In this document: piece by piece, positions 27,846 to 36,583 of the stretch
Layout: each line of letters starts with the position of its first letter
How positions within the stretch are numbered: the stretch's first letter is position 1
Assembly: GCF_030161115.1 (NCBI RefSeq)
Contig: NZ_BSPQ01000002.1
Span: forward strand, 156,318-220,317
Direction: 5' to 3'
Source: Psychromonas marina
GTDB taxonomy: Bacteria > Pseudomonadota > Gammaproteobacteria > Enterobacterales > Psychromonadaceae
Length of the DNA stretch: 64,000 nt
Translations under genes and position numbers: made by a program
Notes under the pieces: model-generated
Told to the model about the DNA's origin: nothing
Seen by the model: the letters and a program-made list of their open reading frames with translations, nothing else
The model's database searches: none

Positions 27846-27875
27846 AAAAAAGGCCAATGACATTGGCCTTTTTTA
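27846..27875. terminator. terminator between frmA and fghA
   Basis: AAGGCCAA-TGACA-TTGGCCTT hairpin (27850-27870) with A5 before and T6ATTTTT after. Likely reduces read-through from frmA into fghA. Confidence 0.85.
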
Positions 27876-27916
27876 TTTTTCATTCTTCGTTATCCCTTAT
27901 TTAAACAGAGATCCAG

Positions 27917-28774
27917 ATGAACTTACAAAATATAAGCCAAAGTAAAGTTGCTGGTGGTTGGCACAAGCAATATCAGCATGATGCTAAGTCGGTAAATTGT
28001 ATGATGCAGTTTGCTATCTTTTTACCACCTAATGCGAGTGAAACCAATAAAGTCCCTGTTTTGTATTGGTTATCAGGGTTAACCTGTGACGATCAAAACT
28101 TTATGCAAAAAGCAGGTGCATTTAAAAAAGCGGCTGAACTAGGGATAGCAATTGTTTGTGCCGATACAAGTCCACGTGGTGATGGCGTGCCAGATGATGA
28201 AAACGCAGCCTATGACTTTGGTTTAGGGGCTGGGTTTTATGTTAATGCAACACAAGCACCTTGGAATAAGCATTACCAAATGGCTGACTACATTAACCAA
28301 GAGTTACCTGCGCTGGTTGAAGCACACTTTCCGGTAACCGAGCAAAAGTCTATCTCTGGTCATAGTATGGGCGGGCATGGTGCATTAACCATCGGTCTTA
28401 AAAATCAGCAAAATTATCAATCGATCTCTGCTTTTAGCCCTATTTGTAACCCTATTGATTGCCCTTGGGGTAAAAAATCGTTGAGTAATTACTTAGGCAA
28501 TAACCAGTCTGATTGGCTTGAATATGATGCTTCACAGTTAATTAAAGCAGGTTGTATTTTACCTATTTTAGTAGACCAAGGTGAAGCAGATCAGTTTTTA
28601 GAAACGCAGTTAAAACCTCAACGTTTGCTGAACGCAGCAGAAGAAAATGGCGTTGATCTATTGCTAAGAATGCAACCGGGTTATGATCATAGTTACTTCT
28701 TTATTAGTAGCTTTATTGATGATCATTTGGCATTCCATGCTAAACATCTAAAAGCAATTAACGATATAAAGTAA
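27917..28774 (+). CDS. fghA: S-formylglutathione hydrolase
   Basis: Serine esterase hydrolysing S-formylglutathione to formate and glutathione. The 285-aa alpha/beta-hydrolase of the esterase D family shows YWLSGLTCDDQNFM, the nucleophile elbow GHSMGGHGA (S150), DQGEADQFL with the acid residue and YDHSYFFI with the catalytic His. GAG lies before ATG. Its 3' end overlaps the convergent DUF3299 gene by 17 nt. Pairing with frmA makes a full formaldehyde detoxification pathway. Confidence 0.95.
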   Translation: MNLQNISQSKVAGGWHKQYQHDAKSVNCMMQFAIFLPPNASETNKVPVLYWLSGLTCDDQNFMQKAGAFKKAAELGIAIVCADTSPRGDGVPDDENAAYDFGLGAGFYVNATQAPWNKHYQMADYINQELPALVEAHFPVTEQKSISGHSMGGHGALTIGLKNQQNYQSISAFSPICNPIDCPWGKKSLSNYLGNNQSDWLEYDASQLIKAGCILPILVDQGEADQFLETQLKPQRLLNAAEENGVDLLLRMQPGYDHSYFFISSFIDDHLAFHAKHLKAINDIK

Positions 28775-29444
28775 CCTTGTCAGCTTGCATCATATAGGCG
28801 CTGTTTACCGCTAATTCACCATCGCTCAGTTGGACACTAGGCAGGTTACTCTCTGCTTGTAAACTGCCCTCTATCCAAATTGGCGTATATAATCCCACCA
28901 TCTCAAAACCTTGAGGATAGTTGACTAATACTATCTGGTTTGCAGCTGGTGGCGGGGTATGGATACACGCCCCTGCCGTTGGAACCAATAAAAACTGCGT
29001 TAGTTGATTGTTATCAAATGCTAATGGAACAATATATCCCGCTAGCTTTCCCTGTTGCCCTAATAGTGCTTTATTAATCGCTTGTTGAGCTTGTGCACGT
29101 TCATTGGCTGTTTCTTGTTGCTTTTTAAGCAGTGCTAAAATATCGATGCCAGCATCATTAAAACGCTGCAAAGAGAGTTGTGATTCTTTTTGTAATTTAG
29201 GATTATGTGGAGACTGCTGCAAGCTCGTCATGATCAATAAATCATAACGCTGGATAGAGGAAAAACCGGCAAAGGGGTTATCAATAGGCGCTGCGCCTGC
29301 TGAGATTAAATCACTCCATTTCCATATTGCGTTAGCAATACTCGGGGGGCTGTTTAGCATAAAAAAAAGTAAGGGCAACACTGCCCATTTTTTGATTGAT
29401 AACATGGTCAAACCTAACAAAATAAAGAGCATTAATATTAACAT
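28758..29444 (-). CDS. DUF3299 periplasmic protein (copy 1)
   Basis: A 228-aa secreted protein with a hydrophobic N-terminus (LLFFMLNSPPSIANA as likely signal end) and a DUF3299 domain in its C-terminal half. The signature LAGYIVPLAFDN..., LVPTAGACIHTPPPAANQIV contains a conserved Cys-Ile/Ser-His pair. The annotated start could also be an internal Met (MLSIKKW), which gives a more normal signal peptide. It is 31 nt downstream of the ArsP-like permease and presumably in its operon. A homologue lies at 33368-34036 beside a zinc-type ABC transporter, so a role in metal handling is suggested by context only. Confidence 0.8.
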   Translation of the reverse strand: MLILMLFILLGLTMLSIKKWAVLPLLFFMLNSPPSIANAIWKWSDLISAGAAPIDNPFAGFSSIQRYDLLIMTSLQQSPHNPKLQKESQLSLQRFNDAGIDILALLKKQQETANERAQAQQAINKALLGQQGKLAGYIVPLAFDNNQLTQFLLVPTAGACIHTPPPAANQIVLVNYPQGFEMVGLYTPIWIEGSLQAESNLPSVQLSDGELAVNSAYMMQADKVTLYR

Positions 29445-29475
29445 TAGTACTCTCTTTTAACAGCGCTGTTTTGGA

Positions 29476-30396
29476 TTAGAATAGGTAGCGGTATAAATAG
29501 CCCGCTAACATTGCCATTGACAGGATCACCACTAAAAAAGTAATGATCATTTGGTTTTTAAAAAGAGACTTTAATAAAATTACTTCCGTTAAGCTTGCGC
29601 CCGCACTGCCGATAATTAACGCCATCACTGCGCCAAGTCCCATGCCCTTAGCGGCTAATGCTGCACTGAGTGGAATCACTGCTTCAGCGCGGATATACAG
29701 TGGAATGCCAATAACTGCTGCGATTGGGATAGCAAAAGGGTTACTGTCGCTGGCAATGTTTGCAATAAACTCTGTTGGGATAAATCCATAAATTATCGAA
29801 CCTAATGCAATACCTGCAATTAAGTAAGGTAATACTTTTTTAAAGTCCTGCCAGGTTGTATCCCATATTTTTTTCCACTTGCTTACAACAGGTTTATTAG
29901 TCGCACCACAACCACTTGTACAACCTTTTTTCTGTGGTTCGAGGTAAGCCTCCGGTTTTACATATTTCTCAAATCCAAATTTTTCCAATAAATACCCTGC
30001 TATAACAGAGACACCCATTGCGACACTAAAGTACAGCGCGGTGACTTTAAGGCCAAAGGTGACAAAAAATAGTCCAATAATAATAGGATTCAATAGTGGG
30101 CTTGCAAATAGGAATACCATCATTGTGCCAAAGCCTGCTTTCGCACGTAATAACCCTTTTAGAAAAGGGATGGTTGAGCATGAGCAAAAGGGGGTAATTG
30201 CCCCTAATAATGCAGCGACAAGGTAACCTTTACCCTGTTTCGCACCGAGTATGCTTTGTATTTTATGTGCGGGAATATAATGCTGTAAAACACCCACCGC
30301 GTAGCTAATGATTAAAAATAATAGTGTCAATTCGACGGCTAAAAAAACAAACATGTTTAACGTAGTCGCTATCATTTCTGACGTAATGTGGAACAT
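29476..30396 (-). CDS. ArsP_1/SO_0444-like metal efflux permease
   Basis: Polytopic inner-membrane permease of 306 aa in the DUF318/UPF0718 superfamily. It has the signature TPFCSCSTIPF near residue 68, about eight hydrophobic segments and a central soluble loop with GCTSGCG that may bind metal. Family members export organoarsenicals (ArsP) or Cu/Zn (SO_0444 type). The substrate cannot be decided from sequence. A divergent ArsR-family regulator shares its promoter, and a DUF3299 gene follows. Confidence 0.82.
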   Translation of the reverse strand: MFHITSEMIATTLNMFVFLAVELTLLFLIISYAVGVLQHYIPAHKIQSILGAKQGKGYLVAALLGAITPFCSCSTIPFLKGLLRAKAGFGTMMVFLFASPLLNPIIIGLFFVTFGLKVTALYFSVAMGVSVIAGYLLEKFGFEKYVKPEAYLEPQKKGCTSGCGATNKPVVSKWKKIWDTTWQDFKKVLPYLIAGIALGSIIYGFIPTEFIANIASDSNPFAIPIAAVIGIPLYIRAEAVIPLSAALAAKGMGLGAVMALIIGSAGASLTEVILLKSLFKNQMIITFLVVILSMAMLAGYLYRYLF

Positions 30397-30426
30397 AATG
30401 ATTACCTTTCTTTATTTCTGGAATAA

Positions 30427-30493
30427 TCGAAATATATATTGGGAGCTTGTACTGATCAAGTTATTTCTGCTATTGTCGAAATATAATTATCGA
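30427..30493. promoter_or_regulatory. candidate ArsR-family operators
   Basis: The 10-mer TCGAAATATA occurs twice in the shared promoter (30427-30436 and 30476-30485). The second copy is part of an imperfect palindrome TCGAAATATAATTATCGA. ArsR-family metal sensors commonly bind A/T-rich palindromes of this kind next to their own gene. Confidence 0.5.
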
Positions 30494-30505
30494 ATGAGAA
30501 TTTAT

Positions 30506-30802
30506 ATGGAAATCGAAGTTGTCGCTAAGGCATTGAAAGAGTTAGGTCATGTTACCCGGTTAAAGATTTTTAAATCGGTGGTACGTGCGGGTAAACAGGG
30601 CATTGCGGTTGGTATTGTGCAAACAGAGTTGAGTATTCCCGGTTCTACTTTATCGCATCATATCTCAAGCTTGATTGCCGCCGGATTGATTTCGCAACGA
30701 CGAGAAGGGCGAACGCTCTATTGTGTCGCAGATTATGAGCAGTTAAATGCAGTGATTGGTTTTATGCTTGACGAGTGTTGTGTTGATGAGACTACAGCGT
30801 AA
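30506..30802 (+). CDS. ArsR-family metal-responsive regulator
   Basis: A 98-aa winged-helix repressor. LGHVTRLKIFKSVVRAG opens the fold, the recognition helix is IPGSTLSHHISSLIAAGLI and the wing is SQRREGRTLYC. The C-terminus has clustered cysteines (DECCVDE), potential metal ligands, as well as C75-like residue in LYCVAD. Translation could start at 30494 or 30506; I prefer 30506, which has TGAGAA at a normal distance. It is divergent from the ArsP/SO_0444-like permease, so it most likely derepresses that efflux operon on metal binding. Confidence 0.85.
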   Translation: MEIEVVAKALKELGHVTRLKIFKSVVRAGKQGIAVGIVQTELSIPGSTLSHHISSLIAAGLISQRREGRTLYCVADYEQLNAVIGFMLDECCVDETTA

Positions 30803-30865
30803 TAGAGCAGAGGTTAGATAAATACAAGCAGCCAATAATAAAATCACTGGCTGCTTGTATTTGAG

Positions 30866-33217
30866 TTAGCGGTTTTCTAAGCGGTTATAATCAAATAAAC
30901 CATATTGAATCGGTTGCTGTTTTTTGTAAGCTTGATGTAAAAAATCACTCACTTTCCAGAAATCTGAGTCAGTACGACGCACTGCATAAGCTTTTAGTAA
31001 TTCACTATATTGTTGCGCATTTTCTACTAGCTGAAACTGCTCCACAAAGGCTTGTTGCTGTGCTGTTGTTACTTTGAAAATAACCTGTGGGTAGCTCGTA
31101 AGCAGTCCTTTGTATATTTCTGCGGTATCAAGTTCTGGTACACGTGTTTTTGCTTCATCAAGCAGTGTAGATACATTGGTACGATCGTTGTGGCGTAACA
31201 GTGAGTACAATTGAGCATTAGCAGGGTCAGGGTTTTGCTCATCTTCAACAATAATAAAGCTAGCCTGTGGTAATTGCTGTACGGCTAAGTTTGGTAATTT
31301 ATTCAAACCATTTAACTCGCCACTACTTACATCAAGATCATATTCAGGCACTGTTTCAAACTTTGTTTTTAAGTTATGAAATAGTTCCTGTTTAGCATTA
31401 TTGGTTTTGTACTCAATATCATTTTTTTGTTCAAAGAAAAAGTCATTGTCAGAAAGGTACTCTTTAAGGCGTTTAGTGGAGCCCGTGTACCAATAATCGA
31501 TCTCTCCTCGACGTTCCTCTGCGGGTAATAGTGTGACAAAACCCAACTCACTTTCTGTGCGTAAAAAGTCCATATATAAACGCGTTACTAACTGATGCTG
31601 AATCGAACCAAATACATCATAACCGGCAACGAGTAGGTAATGGATGCGTTCTAAAGCCGCGTAGTTAATAAGCCATGCTGTCTTAGGCGGTTTTCCCTGT
31701 AAGCCTTTTACGACTTGTGCACTATCTGAATGACGAAAAACAGTTAAGCTAGCATTATCATTTTTACTACCATTACCTGACCATAAATAATCAAGGCTGA
31801 TATATTTTCCATTTTCAGACGCGCGATTTAACATTTTCTTTTTTGCATCAACATATGATTTTTCGCGTTTTGAGTATTTATACCAAGAGGTAAGGGCAAA
31901 GTGACGTGTGCTAAAGTCAGAGGGTAATTCTAAATTATCAGCTTGTTCATAAATAAAGTTATCATAAGCTTTTGAATGTGGGTTGTTAGGATCGGTAAAG
32001 AAAACCCAGAACTTATCTTGAATAACGCCAAGTGCTGTATTACCGCGACATACTGGGCCTTTAATAAAGCCCAAAATGGTATATTCAGCTTCATCTAATA
32101 AAAACTCATGGCGGTTGGGTAATGGAATCGCAGCAAAATTGTTAAAGGGGCTACCACCATGCTCATAACCAGGTAGCTCTTTAACGGTATATTCTGCATC
32201 ATAAAAAAGCTCATTCCAACGTGCTAATCGTTGTTCATTAAGTGCATAGGGCATATGCGTTTTTTCAACGATGCTTGCAGTGTAATGACGTAAACGATAA
32301 TAAAATTTATCTATATTAGGATCGTCATAAGGGCGGCGTGACGCAATCTCATTTACAGGTTGACCCGGTGGTGTAGTTGATCTAACTAGGTTGAAAAATA
32401 CCGGTGGTTGTTGTGCAGAGATAGGCTCTTCAGAAAAATAGATATGGCCTATAAATAGATGTTCGTAGATATAACGGCTAGCCAGTTGTGATTTATTATC
32501 TTGCTGGTTAAGCAGTGTTTCCCACGTTTCGATACGTTGTTCAATTGAGGCGTTGAGTACCGCAGGTTGGGCCATTGGTGCACCTTGCTCAAGCCATTCT
32601 TTTAAGGTGTTAAACTCCGTGTTATCAAGGCTAGGCAAACCATAGGGCATACCTGCAAGTGGTTGCTCCTGCTTATAGGCCTCGATGGTGTTCATATCAG
32701 GGCAGGTTTGTTCTCGATTCAAAGAGAAGTCAAAATCATCATTAGAAAGAATGTCGGTTTCTGGGAGAGGGTGGCTCTCCTTTAATGCTAATAAATGGTA
32801 CAAAACACTTTGCTCAAGATTTGCCTGTGGGTTTTGATCGCGTTCATTTAAGACACTGCCATAATCTCTATCGCGCCATTGCTGAGTTGTTTGTTCATCA
32901 ATAAACAGACGCATTGGATCTGCTTGTCTGAATCGAGTACCAAATACTAATTCAGGAGAGAAGCCACGATCTATACCCTCGGGGGAAGAAAGCTTTAATT
33001 GGCAAGGGGCATCGTAACAACCGTGACAGACGACACAACGATTCTCCAGTATTGGTTTCACCTGTTGATGATAGTTTTGCGCGAGTGGATCATCTGCAGC
33101 AACAATACGGTCACGCACTTGCAGTGGACCATTATCGATAGTGGCTTGTTTACCGGGATCTGAACAGGCAAACAGTAACAGAGAGATAAAAGAGACGATG
33201 ATTAAATGAATATTCAT
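30866..33217 (-). CDS. cti: fatty acid cis/trans isomerase (heme c lipoprotein)
   Basis: Periplasmic enzyme that converts cis to trans unsaturated fatty acids in membrane lipids, a fast stress response. The 783-aa protein has a lipoprotein-type signal (SLLLFAC, lipidated C18), a single c-type heme site CVVCH near residue 48 and the long Cti domain with the conserved NEIASRRPYDDP, GAPMAQPA and SWYKYSKR regions. I chose ATG 33217 because AGGAAG lies 5 nt upstream; an alternative GTG at 33223 overlaps it. Size is normal for Cti. It lies between two DUF3299 genes in an island rich in metal transporters. Confidence 0.92.
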   Translation of the reverse strand: MNIHLIIVSFISLLLFACSDPGKQATIDNGPLQVRDRIVAADDPLAQNYHQQVKPILENRCVVCHGCYDAPCQLKLSSPEGIDRGFSPELVFGTRFRQADPMRLFIDEQTTQQWRDRDYGSVLNERDQNPQANLEQSVLYHLLALKESHPLPETDILSNDDFDFSLNREQTCPDMNTIEAYKQEQPLAGMPYGLPSLDNTEFNTLKEWLEQGAPMAQPAVLNASIEQRIETWETLLNQQDNKSQLASRYIYEHLFIGHIYFSEEPISAQQPPVFFNLVRSTTPPGQPVNEIASRRPYDDPNIDKFYYRLRHYTASIVEKTHMPYALNEQRLARWNELFYDAEYTVKELPGYEHGGSPFNNFAAIPLPNRHEFLLDEAEYTILGFIKGPVCRGNTALGVIQDKFWVFFTDPNNPHSKAYDNFIYEQADNLELPSDFSTRHFALTSWYKYSKREKSYVDAKKKMLNRASENGKYISLDYLWSGNGSKNDNASLTVFRHSDSAQVVKGLQGKPPKTAWLINYAALERIHYLLVAGYDVFGSIQHQLVTRLYMDFLRTESELGFVTLLPAEERRGEIDYWYTGSTKRLKEYLSDNDFFFEQKNDIEYKTNNAKQELFHNLKTKFETVPEYDLDVSSGELNGLNKLPNLAVQQLPQASFIIVEDEQNPDPANAQLYSLLRHNDRTNVSTLLDEAKTRVPELDTAEIYKGLLTSYPQVIFKVTTAQQQAFVEQFQLVENAQQYSELLKAYAVRRTDSDFWKVSDFLHQAYKKQQPIQYGLFDYNRLENR

Positions 33218-33257
33218 TAACACTTCCTAATCTAGGGCATTGGATTTAATGTAATCT

Positions 33258-33270
33258 CTTATTATATAAC
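33258..33270. promoter_or_regulatory. weak Zur-like site upstream of cti
   Basis: CTTATTATATAAC differs from the strong Zur-like core at 36594-36606 (GTTATAATATAAC) at two of 13 positions. It lies 41 nt upstream of the cti ATG. In AT-rich DNA such a match can arise by chance, so this is only a candidate. Confidence 0.3.
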
Positions 33271-33367
33271 GTGAATAGTGTTTTTGATATTTATGTGAAA
33301 ATATAAATTTACAAACAAGGTGATCGTTCATTCGTTAACTTGACGATTAATTTTTTTTTGTTAAATA

Positions 33368-34036
33368 TTACCTTCCATAAGGTGCAACGTTTGTTGCTTC
33401 TAATGTATAGGCCATTTCAATATTTTTACTGCCATCGACTAAGTACAAATCTTGGCTTTGATGGGTAATACGTAATGTACCTGTTACCGTAATCGGCATA
33501 TAAGCATTACCCGCTTTAACCGCTTGCGCTGCTTTTACTAATACGAGTTGATTAGCGGGTGGCACGGGTTTGTGGGAACATGCCCCGACTGTTGGTACTA
33601 ATAAAAACTCAGTTACTAAACCATTGTCAAATTCAAGGGCTAACATATAACCGCTCATCTTAATGTTTTTATCCGCGAGTAGTTCGTTGGCTTTATTTTC
33701 TGACTGCTTACGCTTATGCATAATAATTGTGCGTTGTTGTAAAAAATGCTCAATATCGATATTTTCCTGAACAAGTTTCTGCTTTGCGTCTTTTGCCACT
33801 GCTCTCATTTCCTCAGTAACTCTTGTCGGCTCAAGCTCTTGCATCTCTTTGATTTGTGAATAAACCGAGAAGTTATAAAACTGTTCATCGGTAAACGCAA
33901 TAAATGGGTCGTCATAGGGAGCTACTTTTCCACGTAAGTCCTGCCAACCTATTTGTATTGGTTCATTCTTTTGCGCATAACTCATAAAGCTTACTAGCAA
34001 CATAAGTGCGGTGAGAAGGTGTACTATTTTTTTCAT
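33368..34036 (-). CDS. DUF3299 periplasmic protein (copy 2)
   Basis: A 222-aa exported protein with a clear signal peptide (MKKIVHLLTALMLLVSFMSYA, cleavage after about residue 21) and a C-terminal DUF3299 domain. The block MSGYMLALEFDNGLVTEFLL and PTVGACSHKPVPPANQLVLV is also seen in copy 1 (28758-29444). It lies 145 nt downstream of the His-rich ABC permease on the same strand. In Vibrio, a DUF3299 gene accompanies the Zrg-type zinc uptake ABC genes, which supports a zinc-linked role; the molecular function is unknown. Confidence 0.82.
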   Translation of the reverse strand: MKKIVHLLTALMLLVSFMSYAQKNEPIQIGWQDLRGKVAPYDDPFIAFTDEQFYNFSVYSQIKEMQELEPTRVTEEMRAVAKDAKQKLVQENIDIEHFLQQRTIIMHKRKQSENKANELLADKNIKMSGYMLALEFDNGLVTEFLLVPTVGACSHKPVPPANQLVLVKAAQAVKAGNAYMPITVTGTLRITHQSQDLYLVDGSKNIEMAYTLEATNVAPYGR

Positions 34037-34180
34037 TACTATTTTCCATCACTGTTTATTTGTCACTACACGCTCATCATCTTTTGGTGTGAGCCTGCTT
34101 TAACGTTGAGAAAGGGGGGACTGGCCTTTATAAGTTAAACGATGAGACCTTCAGATAAAAAGATCCCATCGTAAATATGT

Positions 34181-35809
34181 TTAAAACTTAATATTCATAC
34201 CATCAGACAGAGAGGTTTTGTATATGAGCACTCCTGGAATAATAGCAATGATTAATGCACTTATTTGAATCGTCGCTAATACCCACAAATCGTTTAAATT
34301 TAAAAAGTTAATATCCAAATAAAAACCAAAGTGATTCGCTAAAGGTGCTTGCAAAGCAAATAATAATCCATAAAGCAGTGCAATTCCCATTACAATACCT
34401 GAAAAACAAACGGCTGCAGCTTCACCAATAATCAATGCAAATATATGCCCGGGACGTGCGCCAACTGAACGTAAAATCGCCATCTCACGACGACGTTCGT
34501 TTAAGCTCATTAAAATAATGCTTAGCATTCCTAATAAACCAACCAGTACGACAAACACCGTAACAATATCAAGTGCTACTTCTGCAATGGCAAAAAAGGC
34601 CCACAACTCTTGCAGTGCAACAGCAGGCATAATTGCTGTTAGTGGTTCATTTTTATAATTATTCACATAATTTTGCACACCTAAAACGGCTTGGCGTGAT
34701 GTTAAACCAATAAAGACGGCATTGATATTTTCAGGCTTAATTTGCAATAAACGTGCAATACGTTGCTCTGGGGTATCATTATGTTGATGTGCGTGATCAG
34801 CGTGATCAGCGTGATCATGGTGATCATGATGAGCATCGTGATCATTGTGGTCATTGTGAGCAGCGTGATCATTGTGAGCATCGTGATCATTGTGGTCATT
34901 GTGAGCATCGTGATCATTGTGTTCATTGTGTTCATTGTGAGCAGCGTGTTCATCGTGAGCATCGTGGTCATTGTGATCATCGTGGTCATTGTGAGCAGCG
35001 TGTTCATCGTGATCATCGTGGTCATCGTGGTCATTGTGAGCAGCGTGATCATTGTGAGTATCGTGGTTATTGTGAGCATCGTGATCATGTTGTTCATGCT
35101 TATGACCATCATCCTGCTGAGTATCAGTACGAGTGCTTTGTTCTGAAGGTAAGGCACTATGGAAGTCATTGTGTTCAGTATGCATCGCTTCCATCGCTTC
35201 AAGAGAGATGATTAATGTCTGATCAATAGCGGTAAAAGAGGAGGTAAGTATAGCGCTGATAAAGTAGGGGATATTGTCGTGATCGTGGCCATCTATTTCA
35301 CCACCACCGTGTGTCATTACCACGTTATCACCAACCTTATAGTTCAACTTTTTAGCAACATCAGAGCCGATGATAACTGCAAACATATCATCAGATATTT
35401 CGCCAGACTGTACGCTTAATGATTGTTTATTGGCATAGCTAAAATGATCAAAAAAGCTTAGTTCAGTGGCCATCACCGTATAACCTTTATGCGAATCCCC
35501 CAATGAAATTGGCACTGCCCATTCAACAACAGGTAATTGGCTGATCTCTTTATAAGAGTCGTATTTAATGGTGTTCGTGGTATTACCAATATGAAATACA
35601 GAGCTTAATAATAGCTGCGATGACGCGCCGCGTGCACCAACAATTAAATCAGTGCCAGAGATGCTTTTCATAAAACTTGTTTTCGTTTCATCTTTTAAGG
35701 TCTGCACACCAAGTATTAACGCGACACTGATAGCTATCGAGAAAAGCGTGATTAAAAAAGTAAACTTACGGTTAAGCAAGCTTTTAAATGCTAAAGAGAA
35801 AATAGCCAT
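34181..35809 (-). CDS. FtsX-family ABC permease with giant histidine-rich loop
   Basis: MacB/LolE-type ABC permease of 542 aa: one N-terminal membrane segment (about 15-38), a large periplasmic region, then three C-terminal segments with the FtsX motif MSLNERRREMAILRSVGARP. The periplasmic region contains a tract (about residues 232-345) of repeated D/N/E/A-x-H triplets with about 40 histidines. It starts on the last base of the ATPase stop (TAATG), so the two are coupled. With the Zur-like palindrome upstream and the DUF3299 gene downstream it resembles the ABC part of the Vibrio Zrg zinc uptake system. The DUF2796-type His-rich binding protein usually found with it is not here. Confidence 0.85.
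   Translation of the reverse strand: MAIFSLAFKSLLNRKFTFLITLFSIAISVALILGVQTLKDETKTSFMKSISGTDLIVGARGASSQLLLSSVFHIGNTTNTIKYDSYKEISQLPVVEWAVPISLGDSHKGYTVMATELSFFDHFSYANKQSLSVQSGEISDDMFAVIIGSDVAKKLNYKVGDNVVMTHGGGEIDGHDHDNIPYFISAILTSSFTAIDQTLIISLEAMEAMHTEHNDFHSALPSEQSTRTDTQQDDGHKHEQHDHDAHNNHDTHNDHAAHNDHDDHDDHDEHAAHNDHDDHNDHDAHDEHAAHNEHNEHNDHDAHNDHNDHDAHNDHAAHNDHNDHDAHHDHHDHADHADHAHQHNDTPEQRIARLLQIKPENINAVFIGLTSRQAVLGVQNYVNNYKNEPLTAIMPAVALQELWAFFAIAEVALDIVTVFVVLVGLLGMLSIILMSLNERRREMAILRSVGARPGHIFALIIGEAAAVCFSGIVMGIALLYGLLFALQAPLANHFGFYLDINFLNLNDLWVLATIQISALIIAIIPGVLIYKTSLSDGMNIKF
34785..35112. repeat. coding degenerate tandem repeat (His-rich tract)
   Basis: About 330 bp of 3/9/12-bp degenerate repeats built from GTGATCATC and GTGATCATT-like units on the plus strand, all in phase with the permease gene on the minus strand and encoding xxH triplets. 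Such tracts expand and shrink by replication slippage, so allele length likely varies between strains. Confidence 0.88.
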
Positions 35810-36501
35810 TATTGTTGCTCCTGCTTAATGTTATTAATTGCGCCTAAATTGATGTGGTGATTAAAATGCTTTTTCAGGCTGCTATCGTGACTAACAAAAA
35901 TAAGGGTAATATTCTCTTTATCACACTCATTGAATAACGTGCTGATAAAGGCATCGCGATGTGCGCTATCAAGTGCTGATGTAGGTTCATCGGCGATAAT
36001 TATTTCAGGGGAACCGAGCATGGCACGAGCTGCTGCGACGCGTTGTTGTTGACCGACACTGAGTTCGTTGACATTGCGTTGAAAAATATCTTCACCGGTG
36101 AGACCTAACGCTTTTAATAAGCGAACAGCTTCACTTTTTAAGTCACCGCTGCGGGTTATGGCTTTTTGCTTTCTGATTGTAGAAAAGGAGCAGGGCAGGG
36201 TGATGTTATCAATAACACTTAAATAAGGGATTAAATTAAATTGCTGGAAAATAAAACCAATATGATCAGCACGAAAACTATCTTTTTGGCTAGAAGACAA
36301 AGATGTTAAAGGCTGTTTAAGCACCTCAATGCCACCGCTATTCGGTGTCAGTACGCCCGCGAGTAAACTTAATAGTGTACTTTTACCACTGCCACTAGGG
36401 CCCTCAATAAACAGGTGTTTTCCCGTTTGAATATGTAGATTACTAATATTAATAACGGGTGTTGTTTTCCAAGAAAAACAGAGGTCATTAATTTTTATCA
36501 T
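35809..36501 (-). CDS. ABC transporter ATPase, partner of the His-rich permease
   Basis: LolD/MacB-type ATPase of 230 aa: Walker A GPSGSGKSTLL, Q-loop FIFQQFNLIPYL, signature LSVGQQQRVAAARA (Val in place of the usual second Gly-Gly pattern, as in many LolD-type proteins), Walker B IIIADEPTSALD and switch His in FVSHDSS. AAGGT precedes the ATG. It is the first gene of a unit preceded by the Zur-like palindrome at 36584-36616. It most likely energises zinc uptake with the FtsX-type permease, though an export or lipoprotein role cannot be excluded by sequence alone. Confidence 0.86.
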   Translation of the reverse strand: MIKINDLCFSWKTTPVINISNLHIQTGKHLFIEGPSGSGKSTLLSLLAGVLTPNSGGIEVLKQPLTSLSSSQKDSFRADHIGFIFQQFNLIPYLSVIDNITLPCSFSTIRKQKAITRSGDLKSEAVRLLKALGLTGEDIFQRNVNELSVGQQQRVAAARAMLGSPEIIIADEPTSALDSAHRDAFISTLFNECDKENITLIFVSHDSSLKKHFNHHINLGAINNIKQEQQ

Positions 36502-36583
36502 TGTTAGTTACCTTGATAAGCGAATGTATGTGAGGTGGTGAAAATTGTTCACAGCCCAATTATTTTTATATCGATAAAAGCGA

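Noticed and set aside
34702-35211. Three long overlapping ORFs in other frames over the histidine tract, rich in Met/Thr/Ile, Val/Ile or Arg/Asp/His
   Set aside because: A triplet-phased repeat keeps all frames open. Only the minus frame connects FtsX-type membrane segments at both ends.
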